Below are positions 1 through 5,179 of a stretch of 10,146 nucleotides of DNA, piece after piece. Under the pieces are notes generated by a model. That model did no database searches. It was not told the origin of the DNA and saw nothing but the letters and a program-made list of their open reading frames with translations. The translations under genes were made by a program, and so were the position numbers. How positions within the stretch are numbered: position 1 is the stretch's first letter; every line of letters starts with the position of its first letter. Source of the stretch: an uncultured Methanobrevibacter sp. (GTDB lineage: Archaea > Methanobacteriota > Methanobacteria > Methanobacteriales > Methanobacteriaceae); contig CAJGDA010000051.1 of the NCBI GenBank assembly GCA_904501935.1, positions 1-10,146 of the forward strand. Reading direction: 5' to 3'.

Positions 1-100
1 AAAGTAGATATAGTTATTGTTTGAAATAAAAGCAATTTTATGAAGTCAAAGCAATATTACATGTTAAGCAACGCTTTTAAAAAATTTAATTTCACTGGTG

Positions 101-150
101 AATCGATAAGGTTGCGAACTATATCATACGTTTTATACGAACATTTCGTA
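101..150 (+). repeat. Dispersed promoter-like element, copy 1
   Basis: The copy begins AATCGATAAG, continues with GCGAAC, and ends TTTTATACGAACA. It aligns without gaps from AATCG to the final GAACA (38 nt spacing between these anchors) with copies at 1144 and 8422. Shared features are an upstream TCG...CGA-like dyad, a first GAAC box, an AT-rich TATA-like tract and a second GAAC box 23-24 nt after the first. In this copy the 3' end also forms the inverted repeat TACGAA/TTCGTA. The function is unknown; an archaeal promoter with an operator is my inference. Confidence 0.55.
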
Positions 151-159
151 TTTTTTTTT
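136..159 (+). terminator. Short hairpin with T9 tail
   Basis: TACGAA (136-141) and TTCGTA (145-150) are perfectly complementary around a CAT loop and are followed by nine Ts. This is the form of an intrinsic-like or U-tract terminator on the plus strand. It overlaps the end of repeat copy 1; the other two copies lack the hairpin, so it may be incidental to the repeat. Confidence 0.4.
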
Positions 160-208
160 CAAAATAATTGCCTAATTAATTAAATTTTATTGGTAATGTT
201 TACAGTAT

Positions 209-240
209 ATACTATGTTTCCAATAGTATTCTCTTTTTTT
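209..240 (+). terminator. Hairpin plus T-tract terminator
   Basis: ATACTAT (209-215) pairs perfectly with ATAGTAT (223-229) across a 7-nt loop. TCTC and seven Ts follow directly. The polarity indicates termination of a plus-strand transcript. No ORF ends nearby, so the transcript would be a short RNA starting near the repeat at 101-150, or readthrough from the left of the window. Confidence 0.45.
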
Positions 241-323
241 ATGAAATTTCTTTTGTAAAAATTGTTCTACTTCTGTAAAATTACTTTAACTTTATAATAT
301 TGCTTTTATTTAAAACAAAAAGC

Positions 324-331
324 TTATAAAA
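324..331 (+). promoter_or_regulatory. Probable TATA box for the gene pair at 391
   Basis: TTATAAAA lies about 60 nt upstream of the ATG at 391. Transcription would start about 25 nt further on, leaving a leader of roughly 35-40 nt. Other AT-rich tracts between here and 391 could also serve, so the assignment is tentative. Confidence 0.35.
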
Positions 332-390
332 TTTGTAATTTAAGATAATATTAAATTAAATTTTTTAAAATATAAAATAAAGGTTTAAAA

Positions 391-702
391 ATGAGAGATT
401 ATTCTATTGAAGAGGCAATTGAAATAATTAATTCATGTGATGAATCGTTCATGCCTGATACTAAACATTTTGATGTTAGGAATATTCAACGAATTGGAGA
501 TTTTGGCTTAATCTTTGAAACGTTCTTGCACAATCCATTAATGGGGATTATCAAACAAGATTACAATAAATTTAGATTATATTTTGAACACAATCAGAGA
601 CCTACAAAAGATATATCATTAGTGATCGGTATAAATGATAATAAAGATGTGAAATTTGTAACTGTTATGGAAACTTATAGAAATCAAAGGGTGAGAAAAT
701 GA
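391..702 (+). CDS. DUF4258-like small protein, possible toxin half of a pair
   Basis: A 103-residue soluble protein with no signal peptide or membrane segment. From residue 28 to the end the pattern resembles DUF4258: an early DVRNIQRIGD stretch, then NPLMGIIKQDYNKFRLYF, then DISLVIGINDN and a terminal FVTVMETYRNQR strand with basic residues. DUF4258 proteins are thought to share the RelE/MqsR-type toxin fold; that link is family knowledge, not something shown here. The start has a weak AAAGGT ribosome binding site about 6 nt upstream. The stop codon overlaps the next gene's start as ATGA (699-702), implying translational coupling with a DUF2283 protein, a common partner arrangement. No catalytic residue can be named with confidence, and a non-toxin role is possible. 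Confidence 0.6.
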   Translation: MRDYSIEEAIEIINSCDESFMPDTKHFDVRNIQRIGDFGLIFETFLHNPLMGIIKQDYNKFRLYFEHNQRPTKDISLVIGINDNKDVKFVTVMETYRNQRVRK

Positions 703-1064
703 ATAACAAAGTAGTATATGATTATGACCGTCAAGGGGACTCATTATTCATATATTGTGTTGATGATTATGAATATGAAGTTTCACTTGAATTGGACAAT
801 GATGTGATTCTGGATATTGATAAAGATGGTAAACCTGTGGCATTTGAATTTTTAAATGCATCTAAAATATTCAATTTGGATAAAAGTCATTTTAATAATT
901 TAACTAAAATTACTATTCAATCAATCATCACTAAAGAATCTATAAATTTAAAAGTCCAATTAGCAGTTCCGATTCATAATAAAACACAAACTTTTGGAAT
1001 GAATAGAATCACAACTAATTTAAATGGTATTCCTGCTATTGAATCTGAACTGGTTACAGCATAA
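699..1064 (+). CDS. DUF2283 family protein, possible antitoxin partner
   Basis: A 121-residue protein. Residues 4-55 match the DUF2283 pattern well: YDYDRQGDSLFIYC at the start, then VILDIDKDGKPVAFEFLNASKIF. The family hallmark is a beta-hairpin followed by D-x-D-x-D/G-K-x-V-x-(I/F)-E-(I/F)-L-x-A-S. The C-terminal 65 residues are a less conserved extension rich in I, N and T. DUF2283 genes often sit beside DUF4258 genes in bacteria and archaea and have been proposed as antitoxin-like. Here the genes overlap by four bases with the DUF4258-like gene first, the less usual toxin-first order. The ribosome binding site is inside the upstream gene (GGGTGAGAAA). The stop at 1062-1064 is followed by AT-rich sequence without a clear hairpin. 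Confidence 0.75.
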   Translation: MNNKVVYDYDRQGDSLFIYCVDDYEYEVSLELDNDVILDIDKDGKPVAFEFLNASKIFNLDKSHFNNLTKITIQSIITKESINLKVQLAVPIHNKTQTFGMNRITTNLNGIPAIESELVTA

Positions 1065-1143
1065 CATTATTCATTACATCTTAACAAAATGATTTTTATA
1101 ATTATTTAGAAAATAAATTCTGTATCAGAGTTTCAGTGCTTAA

Positions 1144-1193
1144 AATCGTTAAGTATCGGAACTTTTTTATAAGTTTTATACGAACAGTTTCAA
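1144..1193 (+). repeat. Dispersed promoter-like element, copy 2
   Basis: It starts AATCGTTAAGTATCGGAAC, continues with a TTTTTTATAAG tract and ends TTTTATACGAACAG. Ten consecutive bases (TTTTATACGA), extending to TTTTATACGAACA, are identical to copy 1. The TATCG...GAAC half is closest to copy 3. The same plus-strand orientation is kept in all three copies. The next plus-strand ORF-like stretch begins at 1384, about 190 bp downstream. No protein-coding context explains the element. Confidence 0.55.
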
Positions 1194-1346
1194 AAGTAGA
1201 AAATAACCATCTAAAATTTATTCAGTTCTTCCCGTTAGCTATTAAAGTTAATAATGCTATTGGAGAGATTTTAATAATTGGTGGTTTTGATAATTAATGA
1301 ATATTGAGTATCTAATCGATTTCTGATATAGTGAAATTGCTGTGAG

Positions 1347-1466
1347 TTAATTAAAATCATAGCAAAATACAAAAATAAATACAATGACGGATTTCTTAAA
1401 GCCTTCCCAAACCCGTCTTTTCATATTATTTTTAAAGTGAGGATATTCATCCCCACCCAAGGGCAT
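1347..1466 (-). pseudogene. Possible decayed small membrane-protein gene
   Basis: On the minus strand an ATG at 1466 opens 39 codons beginning MPLGGDEYPHFKNN and passing WEGFKKS into a hydrophobic VIVFIFVF stretch. The frame stays open upstream to a TAG at 1485-1487, and beyond that TAG for about 60 more codons without an ATG. That pattern suggests an older, longer coding region interrupted by a stop. The base composition is far richer in G and C than the flanks. The plus strand offers a rival reading, MTDFLKPSQTRLFILFLK from 1384, ending at a TGA at 1438. No ribosome binding site is convincing on either strand. A structured RNA is the alternative explanation. Confidence 0.25.
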
Positions 1467-1574
1467 ACCATGAACATATGACCCCTATCCTGCGATAAGC
1501 AGAAATATATTTATTACTTTCAAAACAGTATCAGATAAACTATTTTTGTTAATTAAACAAGCAATACTTACTAA

Positions 1575-1593
1575 ACTCCTAATTATTAGGAGT
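1575..1593. repeat. Perfect 9-1-9 inverted repeat
   Basis: ACTCCTAAT and ATTAGGAGT flank a single T, giving a 19-bp near-palindrome. A one-base loop is too tight for a good RNA hairpin without opening the central pairs, so a protein-binding dyad is equally possible. It lies about 70 bp beyond the 3' end of the minus-strand CPBP protease gene. No T-tract follows on either strand. Confidence 0.45.
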
Positions 1594-1623
1594 CCAATCT
1601 TATAGTTTAAAGCAAGCCTATAG

Positions 1624-1638
1624 ATACTAGAATAGTAT
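1624..1638 (-). terminator. Small hairpin downstream of the CPBP protease gene
   Basis: ATACTA and TAGTAT pair perfectly around a 3-nt loop, 23-37 nt beyond the stop codon of the minus-strand gene. The position suits a 3' end signal. There is no strong T-run after it on the minus strand, so the call is weak. Confidence 0.25.
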
Positions 1639-1660
1639 TTTATTGGATATTGATTAATCC

Positions 1661-2497
1661 CTAACTTTCAAAGCCCATCAAATTGAACTTGTCCAATACA
1701 AGAACGATTATTATTGGAATAAGCATAATAACAAGATTCATTATAAAAGCAATTGGGTCAAGTCCGGCTCCCCCAACTCCTTGTTGGATGCCTAATCCTA
1801 TTGCAAGGAATGAAAAAATGTTATTGACGGCATGCATTGCTGATGAGACTTCCAAACCTTGAGCGTACCATGTTATCAAACCGTATACTATTCCGGTACA
1901 AAGCACGCTTAACAATGAGAAGAAGTGGTAAGGATGCATCACGGCAAATATTGCTGCCTGAAGGATAATTGCTATAATAGGTATTTTAAACCATGAACCG
2001 AAGGTTTGCATCAATAGCCCACGGCATAGGTATTCTTCTGCAAAGCCTTGGAATATAGGCAGAATCAAACACAATAAGAATAGGAGTATAGGGAGATTAT
2101 TTGAAATCTTCGCTCCTGAAGCTGAAATATTAATAAACATGATTATTGCATAAACAATCAATGCAATGACAAATACCTTAACGTAAATGCCCCAATTCCA
2201 TTTCCTGACCGGAGCCACCTGTGTGGAAAATGGAATTTTATATAGCAGTTTAGTACCGATATAAATGCCCGGAATCATTGCTATGACGGTGATTGCCGTA
2301 ATAATAAGTCCCATTATGTTGCTTGATCTAGGATCTACTCTTAAAATAGATAATGCGACAAAAGATATTGCTAAAGAAACTATTGCGGCTATAATTAATA
2401 TTAATATTGGTTTATACCATGCATAAGTTTCTAGATTTGTTGGAAAGGTTGTAAATTCCTTGCCCTCACTTTTTTTGAATAATTTTGAAATTTCCAT
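1661..2497 (-). CDS. CPBP (CAAX/Abi) family intramembrane metalloprotease
   Basis: A 278-residue polytopic membrane protein. It carries the three conserved blocks of the CPBP family (PF02517): AEEYLCRG with E154, E155 and R159; FAVMH with H188; and HAVNN with H222 and N226. These are the proposed metal-binding and catalytic residues of this Rce1-related glutamate-type protease fold, and all are present, so the protein is probably active. About seven or eight hydrophobic segments are visible. A short charged cytoplasmic start (MEISKLFKKSEGK) precedes the first one near residue 30. The substrate is not known; family members act in CAAX processing, bacteriocin self-immunity or peptide processing. 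AGAGGT sits about 7 nt before the ATG and a TATA box lies at 2575-2584. The gene appears monocistronic. Confidence 0.88.
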   Translation of the reverse strand: MEISKLFKKSEGKEFTTFPTNLETYAWYKPILILIIAAIVSLAISFVALSILRVDPRSSNIMGLIITAITVIAMIPGIYIGTKLLYKIPFSTQVAPVRKWNWGIYVKVFVIALIVYAIIMFINISASGAKISNNLPILLFLLCLILPIFQGFAEEYLCRGLLMQTFGSWFKIPIIAIILQAAIFAVMHPYHFFSLLSVLCTGIVYGLITWYAQGLEVSSAMHAVNNIFSFLAIGLGIQQGVGGAGLDPIAFIMNLVIMLIPIIIVLVLDKFNLMGFES

Positions 2498-2574
2498 ATG
2501 TTAAACCTCTTTTTCATTAGTCAAAATGCAATATAGTTGTTAAATTTCACTTAATTTAAATTCTTTAATTCAAA

Positions 2575-2584
2575 TTTATATAAA
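2575..2584 (-). promoter_or_regulatory. TATA box for the CPBP protease gene
   Basis: TTTATATAAA reads as an archaeal box A on the minus strand, about 80 nt upstream of the ATG at 2497. A start site about 25 nt downstream would leave a leader of roughly 50 nt. It begins just after the stop codon (2590-2592) of the broken upstream gene, so the protease has its own promoter. Confidence 0.5.
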
Positions 2585-2589
2585 CATTA

Positions 2590-2810
2590 CTATTTTAGCC
2601 AAGCGGCTATGTAAACATATTTTACCTTGTTTTCAGATATAATAATAGGAATCTGACATTCATCACAAGCAGCATTCTCCGTATCTTTTTAAAACCCTTA
2701 AACATTTTCATTGATTTCAGTTCTCGAGTCGATGCCATAAGTATATGAACTATTTTATTCTGTCTTACACGATTATTCGTTATAGCAGTGAGTTTTTCAA
2801 GCAGGCATGG
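2590..2810 (-). pseudogene. Frameshifted small gene with a CxxC motif
   Basis: Read on the minus strand, one frame is open from 2810 and includes NNRVRQNKIVHILMASTREL and KSMKMFKGFKK, with an ATG at 2738. A second frame continues as DTENAACDECQIPIIISE and ends KVKYVYIAAWLK at a TAG (2590-2592). Adding one base to the five-A run at 2686-2690 joins the two frames exactly, giving a product of about 50 residues from ATG 2738 or about 73 if the start lies further upstream. The CDEC could bind metal or be redox-active. I do not recognise the family. No ATG with a ribosome binding site opens the longer frame, so the 5' end is probably also damaged. A sequencing error in the homopolymer is an alternative to true decay. 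Confidence 0.5.
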
Positions 2811-2822
2811 TTATTAAAGTAA

Positions 2823-2838
2823 GTGGCATTCGTGCCAC
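2823..2838. promoter_or_regulatory. Perfect palindrome upstream of the tautomerase gene, candidate operator
   Basis: GTGGCATTCGTGCCAC is a 6-4-6 perfect dyad with a TTCG centre. It sits between the divergent broken gene (minus) and the tautomerase gene (plus), just upstream of the AT-rich TTTTTATTTAG tract that would be the latter's TATA region. A 12-of-16 match (ATGTCATTGATGCCAC) occurs at 3550-3565 at the start of the HxlR-type regulator. As RNA it could also fold as a stable TTCG-tetraloop hairpin. Confidence 0.5.
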
Positions 2839-2885
2839 ATTAACTTTTTATTTAGTAAAATTAAATTTTCAACTGGTGATAATTC

Positions 2886-3071
2886 ATGCCTGTTATAAGT
2901 TTTGATATAGGAGAATTAACAAAAGAGCAAAAAGAAATTTTAGCAAAAGAATTCAGCGAATCCGCTTCAAGAGTCACAGGTCTTCCAATAGAAATGATAT
3001 ATGTGCTGTTCAATGAAAGGAAATTTGACAATGTTGGAGTCGGCGGTGTTCTTCTAAGCAATCAGGAATGA
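2886..3071 (+). CDS. 4-oxalocrotonate tautomerase family protein (DmpI-like)
   Basis: A 61-residue protein, the usual monomer size of the 4-OT family (PF01361), which assembles into small oligomers. The sequence starts MPVISFDIGELTKEQKE; removal of Met exposes Pro1, the general base of this superfamily. The C-terminal NVGVGGVLLSN matches the family G-x-G-G turn. By eye, neither of the two catalytic arginines of classical 4-OT (Arg11 and Arg39) is present; a tyrosine lies at the second position. The physiological reaction is therefore unlikely to be simple 4-oxalocrotonate tautomerisation and may be a related keto-enol or detoxification chemistry. The ribosome binding site is GGTGAT, 6 nt before the ATG. 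The gene faces a convergent HxlR-type regulator 26 bp away, and an operator-like palindrome lies about 50 bp upstream of its start. Confidence 0.85.
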   Translation: MPVISFDIGELTKEQKEILAKEFSESASRVTGLPIEMIYVLFNERKFDNVGVGGVLLSNQE

Positions 3072-3076
3072 AAATG

Positions 3077-3097
3077 GATTTTTAAAAATCTACTTTT
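3077..3097 (+). terminator. Palindromic terminator between convergent genes
   Basis: GATTTTTAAAAATC (3077-3090) is a perfect palindrome, followed by TACTTTTTCATTT. It lies between the tautomerase stop and the convergent regulator stop. The T-rich tail suits termination of the plus-strand gene. The symmetric T/A-rich arms could also serve the minus-strand gene. Confidence 0.45.
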
Positions 3098-3565
3098 TCA
3101 TTTCAACTCCAAAATTTCCTTATACATTTCTTTCAATTCTTTTTTTTCATATTCCGAATAGTGTTCATTGTCAACATCAGTTTCAAGAGCAAACAGTAAC
3201 AGTTCATAGAATACCTTATTCAGCGATCTTCCCTTTGAAGTTAGGAAATACTGGGTATTTTTTGAATCAGTTTCTTCGTTTGCCTTGTAGATAAGACCAT
3301 TATCCTGCATTGTCTTAAGGCATCTTGACAGTGCTTTGTTGTCCAAGGAAGGTCTGTTAACTTTAAATTCATTGAAATGACTTTTTCCTAAAAACAGATC
3401 TCTTAAAACATGAAGTGTCCACTTGTTGCTCATGAATTTGAGAGTGTCTTCCAAGGGGTTTCGTTCATATTTTTTTTCATAATATGCAAGTTTTTTGGGA
3501 TTTAAAGTCATGTTTATTCTTATATCTGTTTTTATATTAAGTTTTTTAGATGTCATTGATGCCAC
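3098..3565 (-). CDS. HxlR family winged-helix transcriptional regulator
   Basis: A HxlR-type (PF01638) DNA-binding protein. The core runs from RNPLEDTLKFMSNKWT (about residues 35-50) through LHVLRDLFLGKSHFNEFK, the recognition helix DNKALSRCLKTMQDNGL (76-91) and the wing with TQYFLTSKGRSL (104-115). A helical tail rich in E and K follows and may dimerise. The 155-residue length includes an N-terminal extension of about 30 residues compared with typical members. Three starts are possible: GTG at 3565, ATG at 3556 (after an AAAGTGG that could act as ribosome binding site) and ATG at 3511; 3556 looks best to me. The cysteine usual before the P-x-x-x-T of redox-sensing members is Asn here, so a thiol switch there is unlikely. 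The gene is divergent from the MFS exporter and convergent with the tautomerase, both plausible targets. Confidence 0.85.
   Translation of the reverse strand: MASMTSKKLNIKTDIRINMTLNPKKLAYYEKKYERNPLEDTLKFMSNKWTLHVLRDLFLGKSHFNEFKVNRPSLDNKALSRCLKTMQDNGLIYKANEETDSKNTQYFLTSKGRSLNKVFYELLLFALETDVDNEHYSEYEKKELKEMYKEILELK
3550..3565. promoter_or_regulatory. Degenerate copy of the TGGCAT/TGCCAC palindrome at the regulator start
   Basis: ATGTCATTGATGCCAC matches the perfect dyad at 2823-2838 at 12 of 16 positions, including the whole right half TGCCAC and the central CATT. It covers the probable start region of the regulator's own transcript, about 60 bp from the MFS start. Occupancy here could autoregulate the regulator. 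Part of it is coding if translation begins at the GTG at 3565, so chance similarity is possible. Confidence 0.35.
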
Positions 3566-3627
3566 TTTATCTTTAAATACTCTATTTTTAAAATATTTTA
3601 TTAGAAAATTTTAATTGGTGCGATAAT

Positions 3628-4833
3628 ATGGATGATAAAGAGATAGCTATGACTAAATTCTTGGCGATACTGTTTGCTGTATGTTCAGGTCTTGCAATAG
3701 GTAACCTGTACTGGGCCCAGCCTTTGCTTGTCCAGATAATGGATGGTTTCGGTCTTCCTGCAGCAAATGGCGGACTGTTGGTTACTGCAACCCAAATAGG
3801 GTATGCGATGGGCATTCTATTTATTTTACCTTTGGGTGATTTTGTTCGTCGAAAACGCATGATATCCATCGTAATGGGCTTGTCCGTATTGGCTTTGGTC
3901 TCCTGTGCAATATCACCTTCATTTATCATATTGTCATTGTCACTCTTCAGTATGGGGATTGTAACAATTTCCGGTCAAATCATATTGCCCCTTGCAGGTG
4001 ATTTAAGCCGTGAAGATGAACGTGGACACATTGTTGGAATCGTATCATCTGGAATAACAACAGGTATTCTCTTTTCAAGGTTTGCAAGTGGTATTATTGC
4101 GGGATTTTGGGGATGGAGATCAGTTTATGTTATCGCAGCCGTTTTGAATCTTGTCATGGTTTTGGTGATGATTTATGTATTGCCGGAAATTCCTGCAAAG
4201 AACAAGTTCAAATCATATGGAAAACTTTTGACAAGTGTTTTCACAACTTTTAAAAAGCATAAGACCTTGCCAAACATATTGCTGCATTCAGGTCTTATAT
4301 TCGGTTTGGTTTTCAACATCTTCTGGACTTCATTAACATTTCTGTTGTCCGCAGAGCCATTTAACTATAACACATTCCAAATTGGGCTTGTAAGTCTGGC
4401 AGGTCTTACAGCTGCGGTATTTGGTGTTGGAATTGGAAAATTGCAGGACAAGGGCTTGAGCATACCTGCTCTTGGTGCTTTCATCGTTGTTTGCCTTATT
4501 AGTATGCTATGCGGATTTGCATTTAGTGATTCAATAGTTGCCATTGTGGTTGTTGCTGCTGTACTTTCAGTTGCAGTTCAGGGAATAAGCGTTTTGACCC
4601 AGACAAGGTTGTTTAACCTATCGCAGGATGAACGCAGCAGATTGAATACTGTTTTTGTTGTGAATAACTTTACTTTTGGGGCTGTTGGAAGTGCTCTTGC
4701 ATCTATTCTATGGGCATTGGGAGGATGGTCATATGTAATGATTGCAGCAAGTGTGGTTTCTGTTGCGGCATTGATTGTCTGGTTGTTTTCAAGAAACAAC
4801 TTTAAATATGCAGATGAAGCATTGAAAAATTAG
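3628..4833 (+). CDS. MFS transporter, AraJ/YnfM-like drug or sugar efflux type
   Basis: A 401-residue inner-membrane protein with about twelve hydrophobic segments in two halves split by a basic loop near residues 190-215 (KNKFKSYGKLL and FKKHK). NLYWAQPLL in the first helix region (26-34) is typical of the AraJ/YnfM-like 12-helix efflux MFS subgroup. The loop 2-3 motif A is present as GDFVRRKR (70-77), and WGWRSVY (161-167) matches the end of helix 5. Such proteins export small molecules with proton antiport; the substrate cannot be read from sequence. TTGGTG lies about 9 nt upstream of the ATG. The gene diverges from an HxlR-type regulator 62 bp away, the standard layout for a regulated exporter. 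It is followed by a short T-run (about 4833-4840) rather than a clear hairpin. Confidence 0.88.
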   Translation: MDDKEIAMTKFLAILFAVCSGLAIGNLYWAQPLLVQIMDGFGLPAANGGLLVTATQIGYAMGILFILPLGDFVRRKRMISIVMGLSVLALVSCAISPSFIILSLSLFSMGIVTISGQIILPLAGDLSREDERGHIVGIVSSGITTGILFSRFASGIIAGFWGWRSVYVIAAVLNLVMVLVMIYVLPEIPAKNKFKSYGKLLTSVFTTFKKHKTLPNILLHSGLIFGLVFNIFWTSLTFLLSAEPFNYNTFQIGLVSLAGLTAAVFGVGIGKLQDKGLSIPALGAFIVVCLISMLCGFAFSDSIVAIVVVAAVLSVAVQGISVLTQTRLFNLSQDERSRLNTVFVVNNFTFGAVGSALASILWALGGWSYVMIAASVVSVAALIVWLFSRNNFKYADEALKN

Positions 4834-4885
4834 ATTTTTTGTTATAATGCCTAGAATATTTTAAATCAGTCATTTAATTGTAATT

Positions 4886-4911
4886 ACAATATTGTTCAAA
4901 CCCAATATTGT
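4886..4911. repeat. Twin CAATATTG palindromes
   Basis: ACAATATTGT (4886-4895) is a perfect 10-bp palindrome, and CAATATTGT recurs at 4903-4911, 16 bp further on. Together they also form a 9-bp inverted repeat around an 8-nt loop. They lie about 220-245 bp upstream of the surface protein's TATA box and 50-75 bp downstream of the MFS gene. They could be a tandem operator or a 3' hairpin for the MFS transcript; the sequence does not decide. Confidence 0.4.
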
Positions 4912-5130
4912 GAATAATCGGGATTTTAAATTTTTTCTATTGTAGACTTTTTTCATCAAATCTTTTCTTTATTCTTTGTATTCTTTGTTTGGATTAGATA
5001 ATTGGACATTATAATTCGTTTTTAAAAAAATCTATTGTATAATTTTTTTACATTTTTCATAAAATTATACTCTCTAATTCACCTTTATTCTACTTGACAA
5101 TGGATTTTATTAGATTTTTTAAGTTAATTA

Positions 5131-5140
5131 TTTATATATG
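5131..5140 (+). promoter_or_regulatory. TATA box for the surface protease gene
   Basis: TTTATATATG is a near-consensus archaeal box A. It lies about 40-50 nt before the ATG at 5180, so transcription would begin near 5160 and leave a short leader carrying the AGGGGG ribosome binding site at 5168-5173. Confidence 0.6.
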
Positions 5141-5179
5141 GTCTTATATATTACAATTATGTAAATTAGGGGGTTGTGT

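Larger units (their letters stand above)
1..390. other. AT-rich intergenic region with repeat copy 1 and two hairpins
   Basis: I see no coding sequence in this stretch. It contains one copy of the dispersed element (101-150), a short perfect hairpin followed by nine Ts (136-159), a second perfect hairpin followed by seven Ts (209-240), and a TATA box for the gene starting at 391. Whether a gene ends just left of the window cannot be told. The two hairpin/T-tract signals suggest at least one short transcript ends here on the plus strand. Confidence 0.6.
1065..1660. other. Non-coding region with repeat copy 2 and a GC-rich island
   Basis: There is no intact gene over about 600 bp. The stretch contains repeat copy 2 (1144-1193), a locally GC-rich island at 1381-1500 (30 of the 60 bases at 1441-1500 are G or C, against a strongly AT-rich surround) with a possible decayed ORF, and two perfect inverted repeats at 1575-1593 and 1624-1638. 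Confidence 0.6.
4834..5179. other. Upstream region of the surface protease gene
   Basis: There is no gene in this AT-rich stretch. It holds twin palindromes at 4886-4911 and a good TATA box at 5131-5140. I see nothing else that can be supported. Confidence 0.55.

Noticed and set aside
1485..1487. In-frame TAG that might be read as pyrrolysine
   Set aside because: Pyrrolysine use is known mainly in methylamine-using methanogens, and nothing here resembles a methylamine methyltransferase. Gene decay is simpler.
2596..2609. TAGCC-AAGC-GGCTA inverted repeat near the CPBP protease TATA box, considered as an operator
   Set aside because: It falls inside the last codons (IAAWL) of the broken minus-strand gene, so coding constraint or chance explains it as well as an operator does.
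2861..3061. 66-codon minus-strand frame over the tautomerase
   Set aside because: It is the antisense of a complete, recognisable 4-OT family gene with a good ribosome binding site.
3588..3929. 113-codon open frame on the minus strand across the MFS gene start
   Set aside because: It lies antisense to the well-supported MFS coding region and has no family resemblance, so it is a shadow frame. The same applies to the minus frames at 4578-4799, 7439-7624, 7753-7953 and 8053-8274 and to the plus frame at 5436-5633.
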